This document shows, piece after piece, positions 33,993-45,125 of a DNA stretch of 64,000 bases; position 1 is the first letter of the stretch, and the number at the start of each line of letters is the position of its first letter. Location of the stretch: positions 2,542,001 through 2,606,000 of the forward strand of contig NZ_JAJEJP010000001.1 of assembly GCF_021390495.1 (NCBI RefSeq). The letters run 5' to 3'. A program made the translations under genes and the position numbers. The stretch is from Paraburkholderia sp. ZP32-5 (GTDB lineage Bacteria > Pseudomonadota > Gammaproteobacteria > Burkholderiales > Burkholderiaceae). Under the pieces are notes generated by a model that was given only the letters and a program-made list of their open reading frames with translations, was not told where the DNA came from and did not search any database.

Positions 33993-36290
33993 CTATTGTT
34001 CGGTCGCGGCACCCGGCACCGCGCTTTCTTCAAAGAATTCGCGCACCACGTCGATCTCGCGGGTGCGCTTGAACGGCGGCAGGCTTTGCCAGATACGACG
34101 TCCGTAGGGTTTATCAACGAGGCGCGTATCGCAGATCATCAACACGCCGCGATCGGTCTCCGCGCGAATCAAACGGCCGGCGCCCTGCTTCAGCGTAATC
34201 ACGGCCTGCGGCAACTGATGCACGGCGAACGGACTCAAGCCCTTCTTCGTCAGCGCGTCGAGCCGCGCGGACAACACGGGATCGTCGGGCGGCGCAAACG
34301 GCAGCTTGTCGATCACGACCAGCGACAACGCATCGCCGCGCACATCCACGCCTTCCCAGAAACTCTGGCTACCCACCAGAATCGCGTTGCCATACGCACG
34401 GAAGCGGTCGAGCAGTTCGGTGCGGCTCGCATCGCCCTGCACCAGCAGCGGATAGTCCCAGCCGCGTGCCTCGATTGCATCGCGCAACTTTGCGGAGATA
34501 CGGTCCACCGCGCGCAGCGTCGTGCATAGCATGAAGACGCCGCCGCCCGATGCTTCGATCGCCGGCAACGCGGCATCGAACACCGCGTCGGTAAACATCG
34601 GCGATGACGGTTGCGGCAGATTGCGCGGCACGTACAGCAGCCCCTGCGACGGATAGTCGAACGGGCTGGGCAAGGTCATCGAACGCTTCGCGTTCAGGCC
34701 CATCTGCGCCGCGTAGTGCGTGAAGTCGCCGCGCACCGACAGCGTGGCCGACGTAAAAATCCACGCGCGCGGCACGCCGGCGCGTTGCTTGGCGAAAATC
34801 GGCGCGACCGACAGCGGCGTTTCGTGCAACTGCACGGTATGCGAGAACACTTCGATCCAACGCACCTTTTCATTCGGATCGGCGCGCTCGGCAGCGGCGT
34901 TGGCATTGCCGTTGCCGACAGCAACAGCGCTATCGCGCGACCCGGCTGCGTCGCGCTCGGCGCTCGTGGGCGGCGTGGTCCAGCCGCTCAGCACATCCTG
35001 CAATTCGCGAGCGCGGCGCAGACATGCGCCGATCGACTCGGCGCGCTCAGCCTGACCAGCCAGCGCGCTGGCCAGTGCATCGAGCTCGGTTTCGAGTGTC
35101 TCGAGCGCAGCGAACAAAGGGTGATCGTCGGGCAACTGGCCGATCGATAAACGCACCGAATCTTCCTTGAACGCAAGGCGCACGTCGCGCGCCGCACGCT
35201 CGAGCGTCGCGCCAAGCTTGACCCAGTCGAGCGCATCGCGCGCATGACCGAGACCCTCGGCCACCGAATCACGCGCGAGTTCGAGAAATTGCGCGGTCGA
35301 CAGCGTCTCGCCGAAAAACAGCGTCGCGGTTTCGGGCAGTTGATGTGCTTCGTCGAAGATGACCGTGTTAGCGGTGGGCAGTAACTCGGCCATGCCGGTA
35401 TCGCGCAACATGATGTCGGCGAAAAAGAGATGGTGGTTGACCACCACAATGTCAGCCTGCTGCGCTTCGCGGCGCGCCTGCATCACGAAACAGTCCTTGT
35501 AATGCGGGCACTCCTGGCCGAGACAGTTATCGCGCGTCGAGGTGACCATCGACCACACCGCGGCCGTCTCCGGCACGCTCGCGAGCTCGGCCTTGTCGCC
35601 GGTGCGCGTGATCTTCGCGAAGCGCACGATGTCCTGCAGATACGAGGTTTCCTGACGCGACGGCAAGCGCCCGTTGTCCGCCGTGCGTTGCAGGTAATAG
35701 TGGCACAGATAGTTCGCGCGCCCCTTCAGCATCGCGACCGATACCGGCACCGCGAGCGCGTCGCGCACGGTCGGAATATCGCGCTGAAAGAGCTGATCCT
35801 GCAGATGCTTGGTGCCGGTCGACACGATGACCTTACCGCCCCATAGCATGGCGGGCACGAGGTACGCATAGGTCTTGCCTGTGCCCGTGCCCGCCTCGAC
35901 GATCAGGGTGTTCTCGCCGCTGTCGGCGCGCTCCGCTTCGATGCCCTCAACGCTATCGGCCGAGCCCGCGCTATCGGCTGCCGTGCCCTGCAGACGCCGC
36001 GCCGGACGCTTCTGCGCCTCGAACATCGCCGGCTCGGGCATCGCGCGGCCCGACGCTTCCATCGCCGCGGCGACGGCGCGCGCCATCTCGATCTGCGACG
36101 CACGCGGCCGATAGCCATCGATCTGACGCGCGAGCAGCCCGCTGTCGGCAAAGATCTCGTTGAGCTCCGTCACGCGAGCACGGCTCAGCGACTCGCTCGC
36201 GACGGCTGCGGCCGCGCGCGGCGCCGCCGTAACGCTGGTGGATGCGTCGCCCGGCGCGCCCCGGGATGAAGTGTCGTGCGGTGAATTCAA
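33993..36290 (-). CDS. yoaA: ATP-dependent iron-sulfur helicase, YoaA/DinG family
   Basis: A superfamily 2, XPD-like 5'-3' DNA helicase implicated in DNA repair, 765 aa. The Walker A is VEAGTGTGKTYAYLVPA and the DEAH box is VIFDEAHQLP. The [4Fe-4S] cysteines are in ANYLCHYYL and NCLGQECPHYKDCF, exactly the YoaA pattern. Motifs V/VI are SFWEGVDVRGD and ITLKQGAGRLIRAETDRG. Relative to E. coli YoaA (636 aa) there is an N-terminal extension of about 60 residues and inserts rich in Ala and Ser (near residues 110-130 and 440-470). It is often annotated dinG. It is 63 bp downstream of the YdcH-family gene. Confidence 0.93.
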   Translation of the reverse strand: MNSPHDTSSRGAPGDASTSVTAAPRAAAAVASESLSRARVTELNEIFADSGLLARQIDGYRPRASQIEMARAVAAAMEASGRAMPEPAMFEAQKRPARRLQGTAADSAGSADSVEGIEAERADSGENTLIVEAGTGTGKTYAYLVPAMLWGGKVIVSTGTKHLQDQLFQRDIPTVRDALAVPVSVAMLKGRANYLCHYYLQRTADNGRLPSRQETSYLQDIVRFAKITRTGDKAELASVPETAAVWSMVTSTRDNCLGQECPHYKDCFVMQARREAQQADIVVVNHHLFFADIMLRDTGMAELLPTANTVIFDEAHQLPETATLFFGETLSTAQFLELARDSVAEGLGHARDALDWVKLGATLERAARDVRLAFKEDSVRLSIGQLPDDHPLFAALETLETELDALASALAGQAERAESIGACLRRARELQDVLSGWTTPPTSAERDAAGSRDSAVAVGNGNANAAAERADPNEKVRWIEVFSHTVQLHETPLSVAPIFAKQRAGVPRAWIFTSATLSVRGDFTHYAAQMGLNAKRSMTLPSPFDYPSQGLLYVPRNLPQPSSPMFTDAVFDAALPAIEASGGGVFMLCTTLRAVDRISAKLRDAIEARGWDYPLLVQGDASRTELLDRFRAYGNAILVGSQSFWEGVDVRGDALSLVVIDKLPFAPPDDPVLSARLDALTKKGLSPFAVHQLPQAVITLKQGAGRLIRAETDRGVLMICDTRLVDKPYGRRIWQSLPPFKRTREIDVVREFFEESAVPGAATEQ

Positions 36291-36353
36291 GGCAAGCGTT
36301 CCTGCTAAGTCCGGCTCGCGCGCTGCGCGCCCGGCGCCTGCCAGGCCGCGAAC

Positions 36354-36572
36354 TCAGGCGCGTAAGTCCGGTTCGAGCTGCAATTGCAGCAAGATGATGG
36401 TGTCCTTGACTTTGAGTTTGCGCTTTTTCAGGCGCTGCAACTCGAAGTCGTCGATGCCGGGCTCATCCGATATCCGGTCGATCAACCGGTCGAGCCCACT
36501 GTGCTCCGATTCCAGTTGCAGAATGCGGTCGCGAAGAGTGTTCGCGTCGATGACGTGACGACGATCGCGCAT
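36354..36572 (-). CDS. YdcH family (DUF465) protein
   Basis: A 72-aa protein of unknown function. The sequence is almost entirely helical and charged. It contains LRDRILQLESEHSGLDRLID and the family-typical LQRLKKRKLKVKDTI near the C-terminus, which suggests an antiparallel coiled-coil hairpin. There is no signal or membrane segment, so it is probably cytoplasmic. It lies directly upstream of the YoaA-like helicase gene on the same strand and may be cotranscribed. Confidence 0.85.
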   Translation of the reverse strand: MRDRRHVIDANTLRDRILQLESEHSGLDRLIDRISDEPGIDDFELQRLKKRKLKVKDTIILLQLQLEPDLRA

Positions 36573-36733
36573 GCTCGCCTCCTCTCGTCTGCGGCATGCG
36601 CCGCGTGCTCGCGGCCGATGCCTGAGGTTGCTGTCCGGCTCAAAACGCGTTACGGCGACTACGGCCAGCGACTGCTGCCGTCCTGGCCACGGCCGCCAGG
36701 ATCATTACAGCACAGTCGCCGACTACAGCACAT

Positions 36734-37816
36734 TTACTCTTGCTGCTGCTGTCTTTGCTGCTCTTCGAGTTGCTGCTGTTTCAACTGGTCCTGACGCTTC
36801 TGCTCGGCTTTCTCGGCGGCTTGCTTCTGACGCGTTTCGACGTCGAGCTTGTGCTGCGCCGCGTCTGCCTGCTTCCTGTCGAAATTTTCCTGCTTCTGCT
36901 GACGTTCGAGCGCCTTCTGCGCGCCCTGCTGACGCGCCTCATCGAGCTGGTGCTGGAAGTCGCCCTGCTGGTTGGCCGCCGCCGGCGCGGGCGTAGCACC
37001 GCGTTGCGCCTGGTCCAGCGCATGCTGGCGCTGCTTTTCGTCGTAGGTCTGCGCGTTGGCCGCGCGCTGCAGCGCCCCGGCGTTACGCTGCGCCTGATCG
37101 AGTGCGTGCTGGCGCTGTTTGTCCTCGTAGGCCTGCGCGTTGGCCTGGCGCTGCGGCGCCTCGGCGTTGCGCTGCGCCTGATCGAGTGTGTGCTGGCGCT
37201 GCTTTTCCTGGTAGGCCTGCTCGTTGCGCGCGTCTTCGGCGGCACGCTGCGGCGCTTCAGCCTGCGCTTGCGCACGCCGCAGCGCCGTGCGCTCGTCGCG
37301 CTCGCGTGCGCGTTGCGCGCGCTGTTCGGCGTCGAGCGCGAGCTGTTCCTTGCGGATTTCCGCCTGTGCGGAGCGCATCGAATCGCGCGCGCGATTCAGG
37401 CAGTGGTTGACGAAAAAGCGGCTATAGCAGTTGTGCTGCGCGAGCGCGTATTGGTAGTTGTTGTCGTCGGTGCGCTGATCGAGTGCCTGCTGACGCGCCT
37501 CGAACGATTTGTCGAGCGCGGCTGCATCGCTTGCGCCCTCAGCACCGTCGGCGGTGGTGGCGTCGGCTGCCGGTGCCGCTGCCGTGGTACCGGTTGCCGG
37601 CGCGGCTGTATTGCCAGGCGCAGCAACAGACGTCGCGTCCTGCGCGGACGTTGCAGCCTGTGCCACCGTTTGCGCGCTGGCGAGTGCCGGCACGGCGGCC
37701 AATACGATGACCGCGCATGCCGCCATCACATTGGCAAATCCACGCCGGGCCGACAATCGTTCGGACCCGAGCCCCACGTCGCCGCGTACGGCCCGTACCG
37801 CCGACGCGGCCAACAT
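36734..37816 (-). CDS. Exported Gln/Ala-rich protein with three 28-residue repeats
   Basis: A 360-aa protein of unknown function. A likely signal peptide follows SARRGFANVM (hydrophobic AACAVIVLAAVPALASAQ). An Ala/Thr-rich linker and a short segment with two Cys (QHNCYSRFFVNHCLNRARD) come next. The C-terminal 210 residues are charged, rich in Gln, Arg and Ala, and strongly helical. In this part three tandem 28-residue units share YxxKQRQHxLDQAQR. The protein ends in poly-Gln (EEQQRQQQQE). The Cys-bearing segment may form a disulphide in the periplasm. The start is uncertain; I use the ATG at 37814-37816, though the frame is open to a TTG at 37927. It diverges from tex. Confidence 0.8.
   Translation of the reverse strand: MLAASAVRAVRGDVGLGSERLSARRGFANVMAACAVIVLAAVPALASAQTVAQAATSAQDATSVAAPGNTAAPATGTTAAAPAADATTADGAEGASDAAALDKSFEARQQALDQRTDDNNYQYALAQHNCYSRFFVNHCLNRARDSMRSAQAEIRKEQLALDAEQRAQRARERDERTALRRAQAQAEAPQRAAEDARNEQAYQEKQRQHTLDQAQRNAEAPQRQANAQAYEDKQRQHALDQAQRNAGALQRAANAQTYDEKQRQHALDQAQRGATPAPAAANQQGDFQHQLDEARQQGAQKALERQQKQENFDRKQADAAQHKLDVETRQKQAAEKAEQKRQDQLKQQQLEEQQRQQQQE
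36974..37225 (-). repeat. Three tandem 84-bp repeats inside the Gln-rich protein gene
   Basis: Units at 37225-37142, 37141-37058 and 37057-36974. Matching bases recur at an exact 84-bp spacing (for example TGCTGGCGCTG on the plus strand at 37023, 37107 and 37191). They encode NEQAYQEKQRQHTLDQAQRN, NAQAYEDKQRQHALDQAQRN and NAQTYDEKQRQHALDQAQRG plus a more variable end. The third unit degenerates into an Ala/Pro stretch. Confidence 0.92.
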
Positions 37817-37975
37817 GCGCGAGGCGAGCGGCGAACGCAACGAAGAGAGCGAAAACTGAGGCGAAACCGGCCGCGAATCTGACGACAGAAAAGAGACCAG
37901 ACGGTTGAGGGACAAGGAGATTAGCAACGTCGTAGCGGGTCAACGGAAGATGGCGGAAATTCTAACATCCCGCGG

Positions 37976-38003
37976 TTGAGCCCTCTGGCATTTATGGCAA
38001 AAT
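37976..38003 (+). promoter_or_regulatory. Candidate tex promoter
   Basis: Plus-strand TTGAGC (37976-37981), a 16-nt spacer and CAAAAT (37998-38003), about 90 nt before the tex start. A consensus match only. Confidence 0.4.
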
Positions 38004-38093
38004 GCCCCGCTCCTGGTCGCGGCGCACGCCCGGCCTGTCCGACCTGCCGCCCGCGCGCGGCCCCTCACTGAGTCCGCAGGAAAACCAAGCCTT

Positions 38094-40439
38094 ATGACGG
38101 AAACCGTAGCACTCAAGATCGTCCAGCGCATCGCCACCGAACTGTCCGTCCAGCCGCGCCAGGTCGCGGCCGCCGTGGGGCTTCTCGACGAAGGCGCGAC
38201 CGTTCCGTTCATCGCCCGTTACCGCAAGGAAGTGACAGAGAACCTCGACGACACGCAACTGCGCAATCTCGAGGAGCGCCTGCTGTATCTGCGCGAACTG
38301 GAAGAGCGCCGCGCCGCGATCATCGCGAGCATCGACGAACAGGGCAAGCTGACCGACGAACTGCGCGGCGCGATCGAAGGTGCCGACAGCAAACAGGTGC
38401 TGGAAGATCTGTATCTGCCGTACAAGCCGAAGCGCCGCACGCGCGCGCAGATCGCCCGCGAGGCCGGTCTGCAGCCGCTCGCCGACGCACTGCTCGGCAA
38501 TCCGCTGCTCGATCCGCAAACCGAGGCTGCCGCGTACGTGGACACCGACAAGGGCGTCGCCGATGTGAAGGGCGCGCTCGACGGCGCGCGCGACATTCTG
38601 TCTGAACAGTTTGGCGAAACCGCCGAACTGCTGGGCAAGCTGCGCGACTATCTGCACAGCCAGGGCGTGGTGTCGTCGAAGGTGGTCGAAGGCAAGGAAA
38701 CGGCCGAGGAAGAGAAATTTCGCGACTACTACGACTACGCGGAAACGATTCGCACGGTGCCGTCGCATCGCGCGCTCGCGTTGTTCCGCGGCCGTAATGC
38801 CGGCGTGCTGATGATCAAGCTGGGCCTCGGCGAAGAGCTCGACGCGCAGGTGCCGCATCCGGGCGAGGCACTGATCGCGCGCCACTTCGGCATCGCCAAT
38901 CAGAACCGCCCCGCCGACAAGTGGCTCTCCGATGTGTGCCGCTGGTGCTGGCGCGTGAAGGTGCAACCGCATCTCGAAAACGAATTGCTGACCCATCTGC
39001 GCGACGAAGCCGAGCATGAAGCGATCCGCGTGTTCGCGCGCAATCTGAAGGACCTGCTGCTCGCGGCGCCGGCCGGCCCGAAGGCGGTGATCGGACTCGA
39101 CCCGGGTCTGCGTACCGGCGTCAAGGTCGCGGTGGTCGATCGCACCGGCAAGGTGCTCGCGACCGACACGATCTACCCGCACGAGCCGCGCCGCGACTGG
39201 GACGGCTCGCTCGCGAAGCTCGCGCGTATCGCCGCGCAAACCCAGGCCGAGCTGATCAGTATCGGCAACGGCACCGCGTCGCGCGAGACGGACAAGCTCG
39301 CGAGCGAGCTGATCTCGCGTCATCCGGAGTTGAAGCTGCAGAAGATCGTCGTGTCCGAAGCGGGCGCATCGGTGTACTCGGCCTCCGAACTCGCCGCGAA
39401 GGAATTCCCCGACATGGACGTGTCGCTGCGCGGCGCGGTATCGATCGCGCGCCGTCTGCAGGACCCGCTCGCCGAACTCGTGAAGATCGAGCCGAAGGCG
39501 ATCGGCGTCGGCCAGTATCAGCACGACGTGAACCAGCGCGAACTCGCGCGTTCGCTCGATGCGGTCGTCGAGGACTGCGTGAACGCGGTCGGCGTCGATG
39601 CGAACACCGCGTCGGTCGCGTTGCTCGCGCGCGTGTCGGGACTGAATGCGACACTCGCGCGCAATATCGTCGACTACCGCGATGCGAACGGACCGTTCCC
39701 GTCGCGCGAGCATTTGCGCAAGGTGCCGCGTCTGGGCGACAAAACCTTCGAGCAGGCAGCCGGCTTCTTGCGCATCAACAACGGCGAGAATCCGCTCGAC
39801 CGGTCGTCGGTGCACCCTGAAGCATATCCGGTCGTCGAACGGATTCTCGCGAAGATCAGCAAGCAGGTCGGCGAAGTGCTCGGCAATCGCGACGCGCTGC
39901 GCGGACTGTCGCCGAATGAATTCGTCGACGAACGCTTCGGCTTGCCGACCGTGCGCGACATTCTCGGCGAACTGGAAAAGCCGGGCCGCGATCCGCGTCC
40001 CGAGTTCAAGACGGCGACGTTCCGCGAAGGCGTCGAGAAGGTCAGCGATCTGATCCCGGGCATGATGCTCGAAGGTGTGGTAACGAACGTCGCCGCGTTC
40101 GGTGCGTTCATCGACGTCGGCGTGCATCAGGATGGTCTGGTGCACGTGTCGGCGATGTCGACGAAGTTCATCAAGGATCCGCATGAGGTCGTGAAGGCCG
40201 GGCAGATCGTCAAGGTCAAGGTGCTCGAAGTCGACGTGAAGCGCCAGCGAATCGCGTTGACGATGCGTCTCGACGACGAACCCGGCGCGGCCGCTGCGCG
40301 CAGCGGTGGTGGTGGCGCGCAGCAGGATCGCGGCAACTTCAATCGCGGCGGTGCGGGGCGCGGCGCGCCGCAGCGCTCGCGCGAACCGGAGCCGGGTGGC
40401 GCGATGGCTGCCGCCTTTGCGAAGCTCAAGCAGAAGTAA
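38094..40439 (+). CDS. tex: Tex-like S1 RNA-binding transcription accessory protein (YhgF family)
   Basis: A conserved nucleic-acid-binding protein linked to transcription and RNA handling, 781 aa. The order visible is an N-terminal helical region ([20 protein letters not shown]), a YqgF-like RNase H fold ([18 protein letters not shown]), HhH motifs ([19 protein letters not shown]) and a C-terminal S1 domain ([20 protein letters not shown], then [19 protein letters not shown]). The last 55 residues are Gly/Arg-rich ([19 protein letters not shown]), an RGG-like tail that could add RNA affinity. The ATG at 38094 is preceded by an AGGA. It is followed by a terminator shared with kup. Confidence 0.95.
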   Translation: MTETVALKIVQRIATELSVQPRQVAAAVGLLDEGATVPFIARYRKEVTENLDDTQLRNLEERLLYLRELEERRAAIIASIDEQGKLTDELRGAIEGADSKQVLEDLYLPYKPKRRTRAQIAREAGLQPLADALLGNPLLDPQTEAAAYVDTDKGVADVKGALDGARDILSEQFGETAELLGKLRDYLHSQGVVSSKVVEGKETAEEEKFRDYYDYAETIRTVPSHRALALFRGRNAGVLMIKLGLGEELDAQVPHPGEALIARHFGIANQNRPADKWLSDVCRWCWRVKVQPHLENELLTHLRDEAEHEAIRVFARNLKDLLLAAPAGPKAVIGLDPGLRTGVKVAVVDRTGKVLATDTIYPHEPRRDWDGSLAKLARIAAQTQAELISIGNGTASRETDKLASELISRHPELKLQKIVVSEAGASVYSASELAAKEFPDMDVSLRGAVSIARRLQDPLAELVKIEPKAIGVGQYQHDVNQRELARSLDAVVEDCVNAVGVDANTASVALLARVSGLNATLARNIVDYRDANGPFPSREHLRKVPRLGDKTFEQAAGFLRINNGENPLDRSSVHPEAYPVVERILAKISKQVGEVLGNRDALRGLSPNEFVDERFGLPTVRDILGELEKPGRDPRPEFKTATFREGVEKVSDLIPGMMLEGVVTNVAAFGAFIDVGVHQDGLVHVSAMSTKFIKDPHEVVKAGQIVKVKVLEVDVKRQRIALTMRLDDEPGAAAARSGGGGAQQDRGNFNRGGAGRGAPQRSREPEPGGAMAAAFAKLKQK

Positions 40440-40599
40440 GAAGCAAGCATGCGGTGAGTGCGGCGTGAGCGCATCGGACTGATGTGCTTCGCCGCGAGCG
40501 CGGTGAGTTCTCGTATCACGCGCGCGGTCCCGCGGCCTTCCTTCACGCGGCGCGCGAACGTCGAATGCCCTTCATTGCGTTTGTTTGCGCCTGGCAACA

Positions 40600-40629
40600 A
40601 AAAGCCCACGCAAATGCGTGGGCTTTTTT
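40600..40629. terminator. Bidirectional terminator between tex and kup
   Basis: AAAAGCCCACGC / GCGTGGGCTTTTTT with a short AAAT loop. The T-run on the plus strand is six bases; on the minus strand the hairpin is followed by TTTTTGTTG. It serves tex and probably kup. Confidence 0.88.
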
Positions 40630-40691
40630 CTTCTTCCACTCCGCGGCGCATCCGGGAGCAGTTCAGCGAGCGGGCGCAAAACAACGCGCCG

Positions 40692-42578
40692 TCAGATCTC
40701 GATCTTGGTCCCTAGCTCCACGACGCGGTTCGCCGGAATGCTGAAGAAGTCGGTTGGCTTGGCTGCGTTCTGATGCATCCACGCGAACACGCGTTCGCGC
40801 CACACCGACATCCCCGGCAATTGCGTCGGCACCACTGTTTCGCGCGCGAGGAAGAACGACGTGTCCATTATTTCGAAAGTCATGTCGTGCGTGCGGCCGA
40901 CTTCGAGCAGCACCGCCTTCACATCCGGCGTTTCGTTGAAGCCGTAGGCCGCCTTCACCAGGAACAGACCACCGTCCATCTCCTTGACCGTCACGCGCTC
41001 CGCGTCGTTCACATACGGAATGTCGCGCGTAACGAAGGTCAGGAAGATCGTGCGCTCATGCAGCACCTTGTTGTGCTTCAGGTTGTGCAGCAGGCTCACC
41101 GGCACCAGCGTGTCGCTGCCGGTCAGATAGATCGCCGTGCCGGATACGCGATGCGGCGGATGCGCAAGCAGTCCCTGTAGGAACGGCATCAACGGAATAC
41201 CGTCGGCGGCCGTGCGCTCCTTGACGATCATCCTGCCCTTGAACCACGTCATCAACAGGAAGAACAGCAAACCGCCGATACCCAGCGGCAACCAGCCGCC
41301 CTCTTCGACCTTCAGCAGGTTCGCGCCGAAGAACCCTACGTCGACCACCATGAACACGGTGATGATCAGCGCGACGAGGATCTTGTTCCAGTTCCACACC
41401 TTCACCATCACGACGCACGCGAGGATCGTCGTGATCACCATCGTCGCGGTCACCGCGATACCGTAGGCGGCAGCCAGGTTGTCCGAGCTCTTGAAGGCGA
41501 TCACGATGCACAGGATGATGAACAGCAGCATCCAGTTCACCACCGGCACATAGATCTGTCCGATCGCCAGTTCCGACGTGTGCAGGATCTTCATACGCGG
41601 GACATAACCGAGCTGGATCGCCTGGCTCGTCAGCGAATACGCGCCCGAGATCACTGCCTGCGATGCAATCACCGTCGCCACCGTCGACAGCACCACGAGC
41701 GGCAGCAGCGCCCAGTCCGGCGCGAGCAGAAAGAACGGATTTTCGATGGCCTTCGCGTCGTGCATCAGCAGCGCGCCCTGGCCGAAATAGTTCAATACCA
41801 GCGACGGCATCACGAGCACATACCAGGCCATGCGGATCGGCTGCGCGCCGAAGTGCCCCATGTCCGCGTACAGCGCCTCGGCGCCGGTCAGCACCAGCAC
41901 GACCGAGCCGAGCACCACGTAAGCCTGCAGCACGTGCGCGGCCATGAACGTGTATGCGTAGTAAGGATTCAGCGCGCGAATCACGTTCGGCGACTGCAGG
42001 ATGTGCCACAGGCCGAGCGCGGCGAGTACGAGGAACCACACGGTCATGATCGGACCGAACAGCCGGCCGACCATCGCCGTGCCGTGCCGCTGGATCCAGA
42101 ACAGCACGATCAGGATCACGATGGTGAGCGGGATCACCAGATGCGCCAGATGGGGAGCGGCGATTTCGAGACCTTCGACCGCCGAGATCACAGAGATCGC
42201 GGGCGTGATCACCGCATCGCCATAGAACATGCAGGCGCCGAAGATGCCGAGCATCATCAGCAGCCCGGCCAGTTTCGATTTCTGATCGACCGAGCGCAGC
42301 GCCAGCGCCATCAGCGCGAGCACGCCGCCCTCGCCGTTGTTGTCGGCGCGCATCACGAACAGCACGTACTTGACGCCGACCACGATCACGATCGCCCAGA
42401 ACAGCAGCGAGATCACGCCGAGGATCGACTGGTCGGTTAGCGGGATGCCGTGCGACGGGCTGAAAGCCTCTTTAAGCGAATACAATGGGCTCGTGCCAAT
42501 GTCGCCGAACACCACTCCGATCGCGGCAATCGCCAGGGAGGGTAGCGGCTGTTTGTGTACGTGGTTGTTATCTGTCAT
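40692..42578 (-). CDS. kup: Low-affinity potassium transporter Kup
   Basis: A KUP/HAK/KT family K+ uptake protein of the inner membrane, 628 aa. It begins with a short cytoplasmic part and then [20 protein letters not shown], the family signature in the first helix. About 12 membrane segments follow (for example [20 protein letters not shown], with the conserved acidic residues). The cytoplasmic C-terminal domain starts near [12 protein letters not shown] and ends [20 protein letters not shown]. It is a stand-alone gene convergent with tex. TAGAAT on the minus strand near 42626 could be its -10, with a weak -35. Confidence 0.96.
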   Translation of the reverse strand: MTDNNHVHKQPLPSLAIAAIGVVFGDIGTSPLYSLKEAFSPSHGIPLTDQSILGVISLLFWAIVIVVGVKYVLFVMRADNNGEGGVLALMALALRSVDQKSKLAGLLMMLGIFGACMFYGDAVITPAISVISAVEGLEIAAPHLAHLVIPLTIVILIVLFWIQRHGTAMVGRLFGPIMTVWFLVLAALGLWHILQSPNVIRALNPYYAYTFMAAHVLQAYVVLGSVVLVLTGAEALYADMGHFGAQPIRMAWYVLVMPSLVLNYFGQGALLMHDAKAIENPFFLLAPDWALLPLVVLSTVATVIASQAVISGAYSLTSQAIQLGYVPRMKILHTSELAIGQIYVPVVNWMLLFIILCIVIAFKSSDNLAAAYGIAVTATMVITTILACVVMVKVWNWNKILVALIITVFMVVDVGFFGANLLKVEEGGWLPLGIGGLLFFLLMTWFKGRMIVKERTAADGIPLMPFLQGLLAHPPHRVSGTAIYLTGSDTLVPVSLLHNLKHNKVLHERTIFLTFVTRDIPYVNDAERVTVKEMDGGLFLVKAAYGFNETPDVKAVLLEVGRTHDMTFEIMDTSFFLARETVVPTQLPGMSVWRERVFAWMHQNAAKPTDFFSIPANRVVELGTKIEI

Positions 42579-42966
42579 AGACGCGAGAGAATCCGTTCCC
42601 AGGCGGAAAAAACGACCGCTATTCTAAACCGCTCACCTGACACCGCCCGGCTTGTTGTGGATACACCACGTGGATAGTCCGCGCAGTTTAGCACCGTGAT
42701 ATGGCAGCGTCTGCCGCATGCGCAGTCATGTTGGTGATAGGCGGCGAGCGGCGCTTTTGGCCAGCCGTGCTCCGTTCCATATGTGGCGCGCGCATAAAAA
42801 AACGGAACCCGATGGGTTCCGTTTTTGCGGAGATGGCGAGGTAAAACTACGTTGAAAGCAGTTCGCCGTAAGAATGTAAGGCGCGTGAACGTAAGCGGCG
42901 AGAGCAAAGGCGAAGGCGAAACGTCATCCGCCAAAGCGGCGCGGCGATCAACCGCTCGCGTTTGCA
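42579..42966. other. Intergenic region kup / phosphoribosyltransferase gene
   Basis: A 388-bp gap on the same strand. It holds the terminator at 42798-42826 and a possible kup -10 box. No gene was recognised. The open frames here have no ribosome-binding site or family resemblance. Confidence 0.45.
42798..42826 (-). terminator. Terminator of the purA - phosphoribosyltransferase unit
   Basis: AAAAACGGAACCC / GGGTTCCGTTTTT with a GAT loop, a 13-bp stem, followed on the minus strand by TTTTTTTATG. It is 140 nt past the phosphoribosyltransferase stop, so a long 3' UTR is implied. Confidence 0.85.
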
Positions 42967-43554
42967 TTACTTGCCCGACGCTTCCTCGGCCTGCGCGATG
43001 CCGCGCTTGATCCACGCGCCGAGGTTATGCGGACGCACCGTGTCCCACTCCTCGAACGGCTGATGAATCCATGGATTGGTGGGCAGATACTGCACGTGAT
43101 AGTCGGGCTTCACCTTCGAGCAGCCCTTGTACCACAGCACCGCCGAGCGCACCGCGGTGATGGCCGGATACCGCTCCTTCAGATGCTGCTGTACCCGTGC
43201 AAGTGTGACACCCGAATCGACGAGGTCATCGACGAGCAGCACGTTGCCGTGCAGCTCGCCGCGAGTCATCGTGATGTACTGCGCGATGTCGAGTTCGCCC
43301 TGCTGTGTGCCGGCCGCCTCGCGATATGAACTCGTAGCGAGAATCGCCAGCGGCAGATCGTAGATACGCGATAGCTGGTCGCCAACGCGCAAACCACCGC
43401 GCGCAAGGCACAAAATCTTGTCGAACTTCCAGCCCGATTCATGCACCGTCAACGCAAGCAATTCGATCAGCCGGTGATATTCGTCCCAGCCGACCCACAG
43501 GTTCTTGTCGTCGTTGCGTGGATCTTTCATCGCGATCATCGGTACACCTTGCAT
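42967..43554 (-). CDS. Purine-type phosphoribosyltransferase
   Basis: A predicted PRPP-dependent transferase of 195 aa in the hypoxanthine/xanthine-guanine salvage class. The PRPP loop is VLLVDDLVDSGVTLARV, and CLARGGLRVGDQLSR is the upstream conserved block. WVGWDEYHRLIELLA near the N-terminus is typical of xanthine-guanine-type enzymes. The gene starts 3 nt after the purA stop, so it is surely cotranscribed with the AMP-synthesis gene, consistent with purine recycling. The exact base specificity cannot be told. The ATG at 43552-43554 is used; MIAMKD five codons inside is an alternative. Confidence 0.9.
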   Translation of the reverse strand: MQGVPMIAMKDPRNDDKNLWVGWDEYHRLIELLALTVHESGWKFDKILCLARGGLRVGDQLSRIYDLPLAILATSSYREAAGTQQGELDIAQYITMTRGELHGNVLLVDDLVDSGVTLARVQQHLKERYPAITAVRSAVLWYKGCSKVKPDYHVQYLPTNPWIHQPFEEWDTVRPHNLGAWIKRGIAQAEEASGK

Positions 43555-43557
43555 CGG

Positions 43558-44960
<1,403 letters not shown>

Positions 44961-45072
44961 ATTTTTCCGTTTCCGCTCAACGGTATGCACGTTATGTTGA
45001 GTATCGTGAGAGACGCGCGGCCGCATTCATCGGCCCGCGTGCGTCCGCTTCTGATGGTTGCCGGGTGGTGAA

Positions 45073-45094
45073 TGCCGGGGACACGTCCCCGGCA
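45073..45094. repeat. 22-bp GC-rich palindrome between hisZ and purA
   Basis: TGCCGGGGAC and GTCCCCGGCA arms separated by AC. It lies 31 nt after the hisZ stop on the minus strand. No T-run follows in either direction, so it is not a classic terminator. It may be a Rho-associated or RNA-stability hairpin, or a protein-binding site. Confidence 0.7.
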
Positions 45095-45125
45095 AATCTG
45101 TGAAGTGACGCTTGCTCAGGCGTGC

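Noticed and set aside
36974..37225. CRISPR-like array
   Set aside because: The 84-bp units are contiguous coding repeats without spacers and no cas genes are near.
45073..45094. Rho-independent terminator between hisZ and purA
   Set aside because: The stem is strong but neither strand has the T-run that must follow.
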